From an uncultured Oscillospiraceae bacterium (GTDB lineage: Bacteria; Bacillota; Clostridia; Oscillospirales; Oscillospiraceae), in contig CALWYF010000005.1 in assembly GCA_944385705.1 (NCBI GenBank), forward strand, positions 1 through 57,066: a stretch of 57,066 nt of DNA, written 5' to 3'. The translations under genes and the position numbers were made by a program. The notes below the pieces were generated by a model. That model made no database searches and had not been told where the DNA came from. It saw only the letters and a program-made list of their open reading frames with translations. Of the stretch, positions 23,454 through 31,589 are shown piece by piece; positions within the stretch are counted from its first letter, which is position 1, and each line of letters begins with the position of its first letter.

Positions 23454-24536
23454 CTATTTTTCTATCTCCTCTAACTCAGGATAGCGGGAGAGCAGCACCT
23501 GGATGTTGTCCCTTATCTGCCGCTCCGTCTCCGCCAGGGTGGAGGAATCGGCCAGGTAGTCCCCGCTGGCAAAGCAGCTGACCATGAAGTCGTTTATCTC
23601 CGGGGAGTAGTGGCTCAGGTCCATGTAGTTATCCAGGTTGGAGGTGAACTCAGCCCCCTGGAAGTCATAGACCTTCACATTGTCGTAGCCATCCACCAGC
23701 TCCATAAAATGACGCTTTAATTCCATGGTGGATTCCAGGCTGCCCTCTTTCTCCATCTTGTACCACAACAGGGAGGAATAGGGGGGAAAGAAAAAGACGA
23801 TGTCTCCACGGCTCAGGTCCAGACTATCCACAAAAACCTCGCAGTTGTCCAGAGCATTCTCTGAGATGCCGGCCATATCCACATTTATGGCCGCCCCGTT
23901 GTCACTTTCCGAGTATATGCTGAGAACTCTGTCTGCGCTGAACTCATAGCGGTAGGCCCAATCCCCCATAAGGTCTATGCTCCGGGCCTCGCTAAAGCGC
24001 TGAGGCAGCTCTATCCCCAGACTGTCCGCCGCCAGCAGGCCAAGATTCAAAGGAATGAAACGCATCCAGGCCTCATAGCCCCAGAAATACTTGTAGTCGT
24101 TGAGGAGGCTGAAGTCCATAAGATAGTCCGGGAAGCGCTGCTCCTGACTGTCTGCCGACAGCACCGAATTATCAATGCAGATATAGTAGGTCTGAGCGTG
24201 GCCGGAGTCCTGGGCAAGCTTGAAGAGGGCGGAAATCTCCTTGCCGGTGATGCCGCCCAGAGTGGCCTTTATGGGATTTTGCCCCAGCTCCTGCCGGAAG
24301 CTGTCCATGTCAAAGTTCTGGGTCATGGAGGAGCCTATGACTATGGCGTCATAGTCGTAGTTCTTCACCACGCCGGGGACGGAAAATATCTTGTCCAGCT
24401 TGTACTTGTGGTCATAGGCCCGGTAGTTATAGTAGGGGTCTATAATGTAAACCAATACTGCCAGCACCGCCAGCACTGCCAGAGCCAGGGCCAGAAATCG
24501 TCTGAGCCACTGGGCGGAAGTGAGATTTTTCTTCAT
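23454..24536 (-). CDS. SGNH/DltD-like membrane-anchored protein
   Basis: A 360-residue protein with a single N-terminal membrane anchor (about 12-32). An extracytoplasmic domain follows, with VIGSSMTQNFD (Ser69/Ser70 as candidate nucleophile) and DLSHYSPE near the C-terminus, the DxxHY signature of SGNH/DHHW-like acyl hydrolases. Such proteins transfer acyl groups to polysaccharide or teichoic acid after an MBOAT partner moves the acyl group across the membrane. The gene starts 10 bp after the MBOAT gene, with GAGGT as site. The polymer modified is unknown. Confidence 0.8.
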   Translation of the reverse strand: MKKNLTSAQWLRRFLALALAVLAVLAVLVYIIDPYYNYRAYDHKYKLDKIFSVPGVVKNYDYDAIVIGSSMTQNFDMDSFRQELGQNPIKATLGGITGKEISALFKLAQDSGHAQTYYICIDNSVLSADSQEQRFPDYLMDFSLLNDYKYFWGYEAWMRFIPLNLGLLAADSLGIELPQRFSEARSIDLMGDWAYRYEFSADRVLSIYSESDNGAAINVDMAGISENALDNCEVFVDSLDLSRGDIVFFFPPYSSLLWYKMEKEGSLESTMELKRHFMELVDGYDNVKVYDFQGAEFTSNLDNYMDLSHYSPEINDFMVSCFASGDYLADSSTLAETERQIRDNIQVLLSRYPELEEIEK

Positions 24537-24546
24537 AGCTCAGACC

Positions 24547-25995
24547 TCAGAAATTAAAGTAGATGAATATGCTCTCCCGGCTGAGATGCAGCACGGAGAA
24601 GCAGAAGAGAAACACGGTGAAAGCCAGGGTCTTCCCGTTGCAGGAGAAAGTCTCCAGCCGTTGCCGGGAGTTTTTGCAGCGGAACACCACGAAAAGCAAA
24701 ACAGCCAGCAGAGAAAAGAGATAGGCAATATCCACCGCTGTGGGAAAGTCAAAGGAATTGTCCAGCACCAGAGCGGCGATCTGGGACAGGTCAAGGTTGG
24801 TAAAACTGAGCATGCCCCGGTAGACCATGGCGGCCTGGGGGAAGCTCTCCGCCCGGAAGAGCACCCACAGGGCGTTGACCAGAATGAAGGTGCAGGCGAT
24901 GCGCAGCCATCTGGGCGGCTTGGACAGCAGCCGGGGAAAGCTCTTTTCCAGAGCCACGAAGAGCCCGTGGAGGCTGCCCCAGAGCACAAAGGTCCAGGCG
25001 GCCCCGTGCCACAGCCCGCTTATGAAAAAGGTGAGGAAGGTGTTCAGGAAGGTCCTGGCCCGGCCTCTGCGGCTGCCCCCCAGGGGGATGTATATGTAGG
25101 TGCTCAGGGCCCGGCCCAGGGTGATGTGCCAGCGGCGCCACAGTTCGGAGAAGCTGTCCGACTTGTAGGGGGAAAGAAAATTATAGGGAATGCTTATATT
25201 GAACATCCGGCCCAGGCCGATGGCCATGTCGGAATAGCCGCTGAAGTCGAAGTAGATTTGCAGAGTATAGCTCAGAGAAGCAGCCCAGGCGGCGGCCATC
25301 CCCAGACTGCTCTGGGCAAAACCGTTGTCCACAAAGAGGGCCAGAGTGTCGGCTATGACGGCCTTCTTGAAAAGGCCGATACAGAACATGTAAATGCCGC
25401 TGGCCATATTGTCGGCATTGAAGCGGCTGCGGCTCTGGTCGTTGAACTGGGGTATCATCTCGCTGTAGAGCACGATGGGGCCTGCAACCAGCTGAGGGAA
25501 GAAGAGGACGAAGATGCAGTAGCTTATGAAGCCCTCCACCTTTTCGTCCTTTTTATACACGGAGACAAGAAAGGACAGCTGCTGGAAGGTAAAGAAGCTG
25601 ATGCCCAGAGGCAGTAGCAGGTGCTTGAGAGCAAAGCTGCTGCGGAAAATGAAGTTCACGTTTTCAATGAAGAAATCGTAATACTTGAAATAGCCGATAA
25701 GGAAAACGTTGAAGAGTATGCCAAGAATAAATAAGGCCTTGGCAAATGCCGGACGGCTCAGGTCAAAGCGCTGCATGGCCAGAGCCAGCACATAGTTCAC
25801 CAGAATGGAGGCAACTATGATAAAGAGGTAGTATACATTGTAATAACCGTAGAAGACCAGGGATGCGGCGATAAGCAGCAGGTTCTGGGCGGTCCTAAGT
25901 CTGCCGCCTGAGGATATGAGCCGGGGCAGCTGATAAAATCCCAGCAGCACCAGGGGCATGAAGACAAAAATAAAAACATAGGATGAAAAAACCAT
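24547..25995 (-). CDS. MBOAT family O-acyltransferase
   Basis: A 482-residue polytopic membrane protein of the AlgI/DltB/PatA group. Conserved residues seen are FFPQLVAGPI (165-174), YFDFSGYSDMAIG (248-260), RRWH with His290 and GLWHGAAWTFVLWG with catalytic His330 (327-340). It moves an acyl group, typically acetyl, across the membrane for O-acylation of a surface glycopolymer. Transcribed from TTGACA/CATAAT at 26029-26057 with the downstream SGNH-like gene as a two-gene operon. Confidence 0.93.
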   Translation of the reverse strand: MVFSSYVFIFVFMPLVLLGFYQLPRLISSGGRLRTAQNLLLIAASLVFYGYYNVYYLFIIVASILVNYVLALAMQRFDLSRPAFAKALFILGILFNVFLIGYFKYYDFFIENVNFIFRSSFALKHLLLPLGISFFTFQQLSFLVSVYKKDEKVEGFISYCIFVLFFPQLVAGPIVLYSEMIPQFNDQSRSRFNADNMASGIYMFCIGLFKKAVIADTLALFVDNGFAQSSLGMAAAWAASLSYTLQIYFDFSGYSDMAIGLGRMFNISIPYNFLSPYKSDSFSELWRRWHITLGRALSTYIYIPLGGSRRGRARTFLNTFLTFFISGLWHGAAWTFVLWGSLHGLFVALEKSFPRLLSKPPRWLRIACTFILVNALWVLFRAESFPQAAMVYRGMLSFTNLDLSQIAALVLDNSFDFPTAVDIAYLFSLLAVLLFVVFRCKNSRQRLETFSCNGKTLAFTVFLFCFSVLHLSRESIFIYFNF

Positions 25996-26028
25996 ATATC
26001 AGCCTCGAACAAAAAAACATAATAATAT

Positions 26029-26057
26029 ATTATGCCGGATTTTATTATGTTTGTCAA
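26029..26057 (-). promoter_or_regulatory. Sigma-A promoter of the MBOAT operon
   Basis: On the minus strand TTGACA (26052-26057), a 17-bp spacer and CATAAT (26029-26034). Confidence 0.8.
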
Positions 26058-26085
26058 ATAGGATTTTGATGAGGATGAGGTGTTT

Positions 26086-26128
26086 AAGAAAACTGTAAAT
26101 CCCGGAGCATTTGCTCCGGGATTTACAG
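26086..26128 (-). terminator. Terminator of the 334-residue membrane protein gene
   Basis: Perfect arms CTGTAAATCCCGGAGCA and its complement, then TTTTC on the minus strand. Confidence 0.8.
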
Positions 26129-26141
26129 TTAGGACGGGGGC

Positions 26142-27146
26142 TCAGATATCTACAGACGAAGTGTCTGCTTCTTCCGTGTATCCCCCGGAAGAACAGGCGG
26201 GATTCGTCCGCAAAGTATCACCTATGGCCTCCAGATTCTTCATGCTGCCGGCGTTGGTATTGACTATAAAGCGCCAGGCGATAAAGATACCAAGAACCAT
26301 GAACAGGAACATGGAGCCGCTGCTGGTGGCAATGAGCATGAGACCCTCCGAAGTGAGCAGCAGATCGGAGGCAAACCACATAGCTTCGCCCACACTAAGG
26401 GCATAGTCCTGCATAAAGAAGACCACGATGCTGAGATAATTCATAATGAATATGCTCACAAAGGACAGCAGCACCACCAGAACCACGGAGAACTTGTCCA
26501 TCTTGCCGTTAAACTTCCTGTAGCCCCAGGCGGAGGCTATGGGCACCAGAGCAAATAGAATAGCATATATTCGCTCGGTAAGTACTATGGTCAAGACGCT
26601 GGCAAGGGAGCCCACCAGCATACCCAGCAGGGCCCCGACAAAACCGGTGAGGTAGCTGCCGTTGGCTTTGTTTTGCTCAATCTTCTGCCTTGAATTTTCC
26701 AGACTTCCCTGCATGCAGGAGTTATGTACCGGCTGGTAGCTGGACTCATAGAAACAGAGGCTGTCTGGACTGCCGCTGCCGCAGACGGCACAGCTGTCTG
26801 CCGGGGAAATGCCGTTTTCCCGGAGAGCCGAACTTATTGCCCCCATATAGGCGCTGAACTGCTCCTGATAGGGGCTTTTCTTGTTAAAGCTAATGAGGAA
26901 ACGAAAATATTTTCCACCGTTGATACAGCCAAGGTTTTTGCCGTACAGTTTCTTCACAGAGGCTTTTACCCTCTTGACCAGAGCTCTGTCTCCGCTGTCC
27001 GGCCTCACGGCCACATCCAGATAATAGTTGCGGCCGTTATAGGGGCGCAGAGTGACCGTATAGCCGTTAAAGCTGCCCATACACAGCTGTCCAAAGGCAA
27101 AAAGCCCTTTTGGCGCCAAAGACTCATATATGGCATTGGTTTTCAC
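26142..27146 (-). CDS. Unrecognised membrane protein with Cys cluster
   Basis: A 334-residue protein with no family I recognise. A soluble N-terminal part (about 1-110) is followed by a Cys cluster: CAVC at 119-122, Cys131, His141 and Cys144, which could bind zinc. About four membrane segments follow (near 165-188, 192-208, 220-245 and 277-293). A short tail rich in Ser, Asp and Thr ends the protein. The start is GTG 27146 with AGGAGGG upstream and a good promoter at 27188-27216. It stands alone between terminators. The layout, cytosolic domain plus zinc-ribbon-like cluster plus membrane domain, suggests a membrane-linked regulatory or scaffold protein, but this is a guess. Confidence 0.7.
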   Translation of the reverse strand: MKTNAIYESLAPKGLFAFGQLCMGSFNGYTVTLRPYNGRNYYLDVAVRPDSGDRALVKRVKASVKKLYGKNLGCINGGKYFRFLISFNKKSPYQEQFSAYMGAISSALRENGISPADSCAVCGSGSPDSLCFYESSYQPVHNSCMQGSLENSRQKIEQNKANGSYLTGFVGALLGMLVGSLASVLTIVLTERIYAILFALVPIASAWGYRKFNGKMDKFSVVLVVLLSFVSIFIMNYLSIVVFFMQDYALSVGEAMWFASDLLLTSEGLMLIATSSGSMFLFMVLGIFIAWRFIVNTNAGSMKNLEAIGDTLRTNPACSSGGYTEEADTSSVDI

Positions 27147-27187
27147 TGTTCTCTTCCCTCCTGTAATTTTTCCGCTAAGCTGTTTAA

Positions 27188-27216
27188 ATTATATCAATTC
27201 AATGGGAAAAAAACAA
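27188..27216 (-). promoter_or_regulatory. Sigma-A promoter of the 334-residue membrane protein gene
   Basis: On the minus strand TTGTTT (27211-27216), 17 bp, TATAAT (27188-27193). Confidence 0.75.
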
Positions 27217-27253
27217 GAGCAGCTGAAGTATGGGGAAAATTTGGATAATATGT

Positions 27254-27326
27254 AACTGAGACGGCCTGGCCCGAGTCCAGGCCCGGAGCAAAAACTCCGG
27301 GCCCGGGCAAGAGGTCTCAGTTTTTC
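27254..27326 (-). terminator. Terminator of spo0A
   Basis: Outer arms AACTGAGAC / GTCTCAGTT enclose nested GC hairpins (CCTGG..., CCCGGAG/CTCCGGG). It has a T run on one side and an A run on the other. Confidence 0.7.
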
Positions 27327-27349
27327 ATCTTCAAAGCCGATGAGCCGAT

Positions 27350-28150
27350 TCAGCGGGTGGCCTGCTTGCGGCGGAGGCTGAGACAGTCGGCTATCATGGC
27401 TATGAACTCGGAGTTGGTGGGCTTGCCCTTTATGTTGGATACGGTGTAGCCGAAGAACTTCTGAAGCACTTCTATGTCGCCTCGGTCCCAGGCTACCTCT
27501 ATGGCGTGGCGAATGGCCCGCTCTACCCGGGAAGGAGTGGTGTTGAACTTCTTGGCCACCTCAGGATACAGCACCTTGGTCACGGCGTTTATCATGTCCA
27601 TGTCCTTTATGGTGAGAATAATTGCCTCCCGGAGATACTGATAACCCTTTATATGGGCGGGCACGCCTATCTCGTGTATTATATCTGTCACTACCGCCTC
27701 CAGGTCCACGTCCTGCCTGCGGGCTGCGGCCTGCTGGCGGCAGTCAACTCCTGCCGGAGGGACGCTGCCGGTGGTGGGGCTGCCGCTGAGCTGACGGATG
27801 CGGCTGAGCAGGGCGGGAATGTCACAGGGCTTGGGCATGAAGTAGTCCGCACCCAGGGCGGAGCAGTCCGCTATCACCTTGCTGTTTACAAAGGCGGAGA
27901 GCACTATAATGCTGCTGTGGGCGCCGGTGCTGCCTGCACGGCGCAGAAGCTCAAGACCGTCAAGCTTGGGCAGTACCAGGTCCATCAGCAGAAGATCCGG
28001 TTTCAGTTCGGCCAGCAGACTCAGGGCTTCAATGCCGTCTCCGGCCACGCCGACTACCTCCAGATCCTTTTCGCGGCTGAATGTATCGGTCATCAGCCGG
28101 CAAAAATCCTGGTTTGAATCGGCGATAAGAATGCGTGTTTTGGTTTCCAT
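27350..28150 (-). CDS. spo0A: Sporulation master regulator Spo0A
   Basis: A 266-residue response regulator that commits the cell to endospore formation. The receiver domain (about 1-125) has acidic Asp11, phosphorylation site Asp57 in LLLMDLVLP, and VLSAF and KPCDIP around the conserved Thr/Ser and Lys positions. The C-terminal Spo0A DNA-binding domain (about 150-266) includes the very conserved [18 protein letters not shown] helix-turn-helix. The start is ATG 28150 with GGGAGGA; a longer frame from 28186 has no site. The usual neighbour spoIVB is not adjacent in this window. Three TTTGTCGAA-type 0A boxes lie upstream, so autoregulation by Spo0A~P is likely. Confidence 0.97.
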   Translation of the reverse strand: METKTRILIADSNQDFCRLMTDTFSREKDLEVVGVAGDGIEALSLLAELKPDLLLMDLVLPKLDGLELLRRAGSTGAHSSIIVLSAFVNSKVIADCSALGADYFMPKPCDIPALLSRIRQLSGSPTTGSVPPAGVDCRQQAAARRQDVDLEAVVTDIIHEIGVPAHIKGYQYLREAIILTIKDMDMINAVTKVLYPEVAKKFNTTPSRVERAIRHAIEVAWDRGDIEVLQKFFGYTVSNIKGKPTNSEFIAMIADCLSLRRKQATR

Positions 28151-28261
28151 AATTTTTATCCTCCCGTTATGCGATATACGGAGCAATTCGATATGCTAAT
28201 ATGATCTACACCGTCATGTCGCAATAAAATTACCATAGTTGACACATTAGGAACAAGAATA

Positions 28262-28378
28262 TTTTGTCGAACAACCAAGAAAATTTGTTGACATAATATA
28301 CGATAAATCTAATTATTTCAATACCCTTCGACAAAAAGTATTAAAAAAATATCACTCTAAATGTCGATTTTTGTCGAA
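28262..28378. promoter_or_regulatory. Spo0A box cluster upstream of spo0A
   Basis: Three good 0A boxes: TTTTGTCGAA at 28262-28271, TTCGACAAAAA at 28327-28337 (opposite strand) and TTTTTGTCGAA at 28368-28378; a shorter TGTCGA lies at 28362-28367. They match the TTGTCGAA core bound by Spo0A. The SigH promoter of spo0A was not fixed. The region 28151-28512 holds no gene. Confidence 0.8.
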
Positions 28379-28512
28379 TTACCATATTATGGAAATAAAT
28401 TAATTGCAGAAAAATAAAATTACCAAAAAATACCAGAAAAAATGCCCGCTCCCGAACCGTGTCAATAAGGGCGGGAGCAGGCGCAAAACTTATGGAAACC
28501 AGTGGGGCAAAC

Positions 28513-29121
28513 TCATAGGCTCCGTTTTTTGTAGAGGGCAATGGATAGCCGCCAGGAAATGAGGTAGGCTGCCACCGGGGGCAGCAGCAGGATGAGGGAC
28601 AGCTCGTCGGGGATGACAAAGGCGCCCTGGTCCATGAGGCTCACTCCGGCGGCAATGGCCGCCATGGCGGCGACGATGAAGATGAAGTAGGCAATGCGCC
28701 CTTTCTCGCTGCCCAGGGCAAAGATAAAGGGATAGAGGACGGCAGGGAAGAACAGAGCCATATATACGCAGATGCAGAGTATTTGCAACGGACTGCCTAA
28801 GCTGTCTGACTGGATCAGGTAGAAAGCAATAACTACAGGGGACCAGAGAAGCAGCAGAAGCAGGTTCAGCAGATATTTCTCAGAAACTGCGGTGGAGCGG
28901 GAGATGGGGGTGGTCTCCAGAAAGCTGTCCCAGTGGCTGCGCTCGTCGTAGGAGATGAGGCTGATATTCACTATCGGCAGCATCACTATGCCGTAAAACA
29001 TGAAAAAGCTGTTGTTTTCTCCCACAAAGGAGATGGCAGTGAAAACCACAATAATAAACAGGAAGGCACGCAGCTCCCTTTTCATCACATAGAAATCCTT
29101 TAAAAGCAAACCCTTCATCAT
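28513..29121 (-). CDS. ABC-2 type permease
   Basis: A 202-residue membrane protein with about six hydrophobic segments (for example AFLFIIVVFTAISFV, FMFYGIVMLPIVNISLI, LLLLLLWSPVVIAFYL), of the ABC2_membrane_5 type found next to YtrA-group regulators. It forms the transmembrane part of the ABC exporter encoded with the ATPase immediately upstream; the two genes overlap by 4 bp (ATGA). The export substrate is unknown; the group is often linked to cell-wall-active peptides or antibiotics. Confidence 0.85.
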   Translation of the reverse strand: MMKGLLLKDFYVMKRELRAFLFIIVVFTAISFVGENNSFFMFYGIVMLPIVNISLISYDERSHWDSFLETTPISRSTAVSEKYLLNLLLLLLWSPVVIAFYLIQSDSLGSPLQILCICVYMALFFPAVLYPFIFALGSEKGRIAYFIFIVAAMAAIAAGVSLMDQGAFVIPDELSLILLLPPVAAYLISWRLSIALYKKRSL

Positions 29122-29963
29122 ATATCCTCCTTGACCATGAAGACGAACAGTTCCTCAATGCTCACCGGCTGAGTCTTCGTGCCCCGAGGCAGGGCATCGG
29201 TGCGTACTATCAGGCGGCAGCCGTAGGGATTGTCCCGGCGGCCTATGACGGCGGAGGGCTCTATTCTCTCCGCCTCCTCCCGGGAGCACTGGAGCAGGCC
29301 GTATTCCTCCATGAGTGCGTCCTTCTCCTCCAGAAGCATGAGCTTTCCCTTGTGGAGGAAGGCTATATAGTCGCAGAGCTTTTCCAGGTCCGAGACTATA
29401 TGGGAGGAGATGAGCACCGAATGACCCTTATCCCGGGTGAAGTCCAGCAGCAGGTCGGTGACGCTGTCCCTCACCACCGGGTCCAGACCGCTGGTGGCTT
29501 CGTCCAGAAGCAGGAGCCTTGGCTTGTGGGACAGGGCCAGAACCAGGCCCAGCTTCATCTTCATGCCCCGGGAGAATTCCTTGTAGGGCTTATCCTCCGG
29601 CAGCTCCATGCGGCGGATATAGTGGGAGAAATCCTCCCGGCTCCAGCTTTTGTAAATGCTGGGCATGATCTTCTCCAGCTGCCTGAGCGTAAGCTTCTCC
29701 GGAAGACCCGGCTCATCCAGCACTACGCCTACATCCTCTTTTACCCGGCTCATGTCACCGGATATATCCTGGCCAAGCACTGAAGCAGTGCCGGAGTCCG
29801 GCTTCAATATGCCCAGCAGCAGCTTTATTGCCGTGGTCTTGCCGGCGCCGTTTTCCCCGATAAGACCCAGAATGCAGCCCTCAGGCAGCTCCAGATCCAG
29901 GGAATCCAGAGTGAAATCCTTAAAGTGCTTTGTAAGTCCCCTTGTCTCAATGGCATTGTTCAT
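29118..29963 (-). CDS. ABC transporter ATPase (YtrB-like)
   Basis: A 281-residue ATPase. Walker A GENGAGKT (36-43), signature FSRGMKMKLGLVLAL, Walker B LLLLDEATSGLDP and the switch His region SSHIVSDLE are all present. The C-terminal 60 residues are beyond the core. It energises the permease encoded downstream. Start ATG 29963 with GGAGGAC upstream; the frame could be extended to 30020, but that is inside the regulator gene. Operon order is regulator, ATPase, permease. Confidence 0.92.
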   Translation of the reverse strand: MNNAIETRGLTKHFKDFTLDSLDLELPEGCILGLIGENGAGKTTAIKLLLGILKPDSGTASVLGQDISGDMSRVKEDVGVVLDEPGLPEKLTLRQLEKIMPSIYKSWSREDFSHYIRRMELPEDKPYKEFSRGMKMKLGLVLALSHKPRLLLLDEATSGLDPVVRDSVTDLLLDFTRDKGHSVLISSHIVSDLEKLCDYIAFLHKGKLMLLEEKDALMEEYGLLQCSREEAERIEPSAVIGRRDNPYGCRLIVRTDALPRGTKTQPVSIEELFVFMVKEDI

Positions 29964-30334
29964 GTCTCGTCCTCCAAAATGTGGTACATTTCTCTGAGCT
30001 CCTGAGCGCTCAGGCCGCATTGCGCCGCCAGGCGGCGTATCTCCGCCATGTGCAGCTCTATCTCCCGCAGGTTTTCCTCCCGTATCAGCTGGGTGTTCCT
30101 GGGAGAGACAAAGCTGCCCTTGCCCGGCAGAGTGTAGATAAAGCCCGCAGCCTCCAGCTCGTCATAGGCCCGCTTGGTGGTTATGACGCTGATACGCAGA
30201 TCCTTTGCCAGAGAGCGAATGGACGGAAGCGGCTCCCCCTCAGGCAGGCTGCCGCTGATTATCTGACTTTTTATCTGGGTGAAGATCTGGTCGTATATGG
30301 GTACGCCGCTGTGGTTGTCTATCAGTATCGTCAT
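29960..30334 (-). CDS. GntR-family regulator, YtrA type
   Basis: A 124-residue protein with an N-terminal GntR winged helix (about 8-70: PIYDQIFTQIKSQIISGSLPEGE, then LPSIRSLAKDL and AGFIYTLPGKGSF) and a short helical C-terminus, the YtrA size class. It most likely represses its own operon with the ABC transporter behind it. The start is ATG 30334 with CGGAG; an in-frame ATG at 30373 lies upstream of the transcription start. A 27-bp dyad at 30351-30377 overlaps the -10 of its promoter and is the likely operator. Confidence 0.9.
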   Translation of the reverse strand: MTILIDNHSGVPIYDQIFTQIKSQIISGSLPEGEPLPSIRSLAKDLRISVITTKRAYDELEAAGFIYTLPGKGSFVSPRNTQLIREENLREIELHMAEIRRLAAQCGLSAQELREMYHILEDET

Positions 30335-30350
30335 TGCATGCATCTCCGTT

Positions 30351-30377
30351 AACTGTATATGCACAGTATACACAGTT
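30351..30377. promoter_or_regulatory. YtrA-type operator dyad
   Basis: AACTGT...ACAGTT outer arms with near-symmetric inner part (TATATGC/GTATAC-like), overlapping the -10 (30365-30370) of the regulator promoter. It is the kind of site these regulators bind to autoregulate. Confidence 0.65.
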
Positions 30378-30393
30378 ATAACAGCTGTGTCAA
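30365..30393 (-). promoter_or_regulatory. Sigma-A promoter of the YtrA-ABC operon
   Basis: On the minus strand TTGACA (30388-30393), 17 bp, TATACT (30365-30370). Confidence 0.82.
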
Positions 30394-30451
30394 GAGGTTT
30401 GAAATAAAAAAATAAAATTTCCCCAGGGCAGGGGGGAAGAAAGGTAAACTA

Positions 30452-30479
30452 TTGACAAGCGGGGGAAAACTGGTATAAT
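30452..30479 (+). promoter_or_regulatory. Sigma-A promoter of the SAM riboswitch operon
   Basis: TTGACA (30452-30457), 16-bp spacer, TATAAT (30474-30479), about 20 bp before the aptamer. Confidence 0.85.
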
Positions 30480-30499
30480 GTTGTCGGTAAAAATTTAAA

Positions 30500-30645
30500 C
30501 ACCTTATCGAGAGTGGTGGAGGGAACGGCCCTGTGAAGCCCGGCAACCTGCATAAATGCAAGGTGCCAAATCCGGCGGTAGACGCAAGATGAGGCTGGGC
30601 TGAAGCTGCGCTCCGTTGGAAAACGGGGCGTTTATGGTTTCGGCA
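30500..30645 (+). ncRNA. SAM-I riboswitch (S box)
   Basis: The aptamer carries the S-box landmarks: P1 strands CCTTATC (30502-30508) and GATGAGG (30588-30594), GAGAGTGGTGGAGGGA, GGCCCTGTGAAGCCCGGCAACC and AAGGTGCCAAATCCGGC. The expression platform is a hairpin CGCTCCGTT/AACGGGGCG (about 30609-30632) then TTTATGGTTT, which would terminate transcription when SAM is bound. So the operon is on when SAM is scarce. Confidence 0.93.
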
Positions 30646-30671
30646 GAGTAAAAAAAGAAAGGTGTTTTAAA

Positions 30672-31529
30672 ATGAATCCACTGATTTTCCAATCCGACTT
30701 CGGCGTGCAGGACGGAGCGGTCAGCGCCATGTATGGCGTGGCCTATACCGTGGACTCCCAGCTTCGTGTCTTTGACCTGACCCATGAGATCGAACCGTAT
30801 AACATATGGGATGCAAGCTACCGGCTCATCCAGACCGTGGCCTACTGGCCGGAGGGCTCTGTATTCGTGTCGGTGGTGGACCCGGGAGTGGGCTCGGATC
30901 GGCGCAGCATAGTGGCCAAGACCAGCACCGGCCAGTATATAGTCACTCCCGATAACGGCACCCTTACCCACATTAAGCGCAGGGTGGGCATCAGCGAGGC
31001 CAGAATAATAGACGAGACGGTGAACCGGCTGAGAGGCTCGGAGGAGAGCTATACCTTCCACGGCCGGGATGTATATGCCTACACCGGGGCCAGACTGGCA
31101 AGCGGGAAGATAGACTTCACCCAGGTGGGACCCTCCATTGATCCCGACAGCATAGTGGAGCTGCCCACTGTATCTCCAAAGGCCAAGGACGGCGTGGTCA
31201 GCGGTACCGTGGATGTGCTGGACGTGCGCTTCGGCAGCCTGTGGACCAACATTCCAAAGGCACTGTTCAAGACCCTGGGCTGCGCCGTAGGCGACAAGGT
31301 TGAGATATGCATAGAAAACGACACCCGAGTGGTGTATCATAATGTGGTCACCTACGTCCATTCCTTTGCGGAAGTCCGAGTGGGCGAGGCTCTGCTGTAC
31401 ATTAATTCTCTGGACTGCATGGCGGTAGCCATCAACCAGGGCAGCTTTGCCCGGGCCTACAGCGTGGGCACCGGCAACAGCTGGAAGATAAGCATCCGCA
31501 GACTGGATGTATCCCATTTCGGTTTTTAA
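30672..31529 (+). CDS. SAM hydrolase (DUF62 / SAM hydroxide adenosyltransferase)
   Basis: A 285-residue DUF62 protein. The N-terminal part has SDFGVQDG, the nucleotide-binding start, followed by VVDPGVGSDRR. The family's catalytic Asp-Arg-His triad is present as Asp70, Arg77 and His130 (TFHGRDVYA); fluorinase and chlorinase relatives lack this set, so the hydrolytic reaction SAM + H2O to adenosine + methionine is expected. Cytosolic. First gene of the SAM riboswitch operon, with AAAGGTG before the ATG. Hydrolysing SAM under a switch that turns on only when SAM is low looks contradictory; see findings. Whether SAM itself is the physiological substrate is unknown. Confidence 0.9.
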   Translation: MNPLIFQSDFGVQDGAVSAMYGVAYTVDSQLRVFDLTHEIEPYNIWDASYRLIQTVAYWPEGSVFVSVVDPGVGSDRRSIVAKTSTGQYIVTPDNGTLTHIKRRVGISEARIIDETVNRLRGSEESYTFHGRDVYAYTGARLASGKIDFTQVGPSIDPDSIVELPTVSPKAKDGVVSGTVDVLDVRFGSLWTNIPKALFKTLGCAVGDKVEICIENDTRVVYHNVVTYVHSFAEVRVGEALLYINSLDCMAVAINQGSFARAYSVGTGNSWKISIRRLDVSHFGF

Positions 31530-31589
31530 ATGCCGGGGCTTCGGCCCCTGCGTTTGAAAATAATATACATACAGAGGAGTAGAAAAGTT

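Noticed and set aside
24520-25617. 365-codon plus-strand frame opposite the MBOAT gene
   Set aside because: Antisense to a clearly recognised membrane enzyme; composition is biased and no start signal is seen.
30672-31529. DUF62 protein as a fluorinase or chlorinase
   Set aside because: The Asp70-Arg77-His130 set is that of hydrolases; halogenases lack it.
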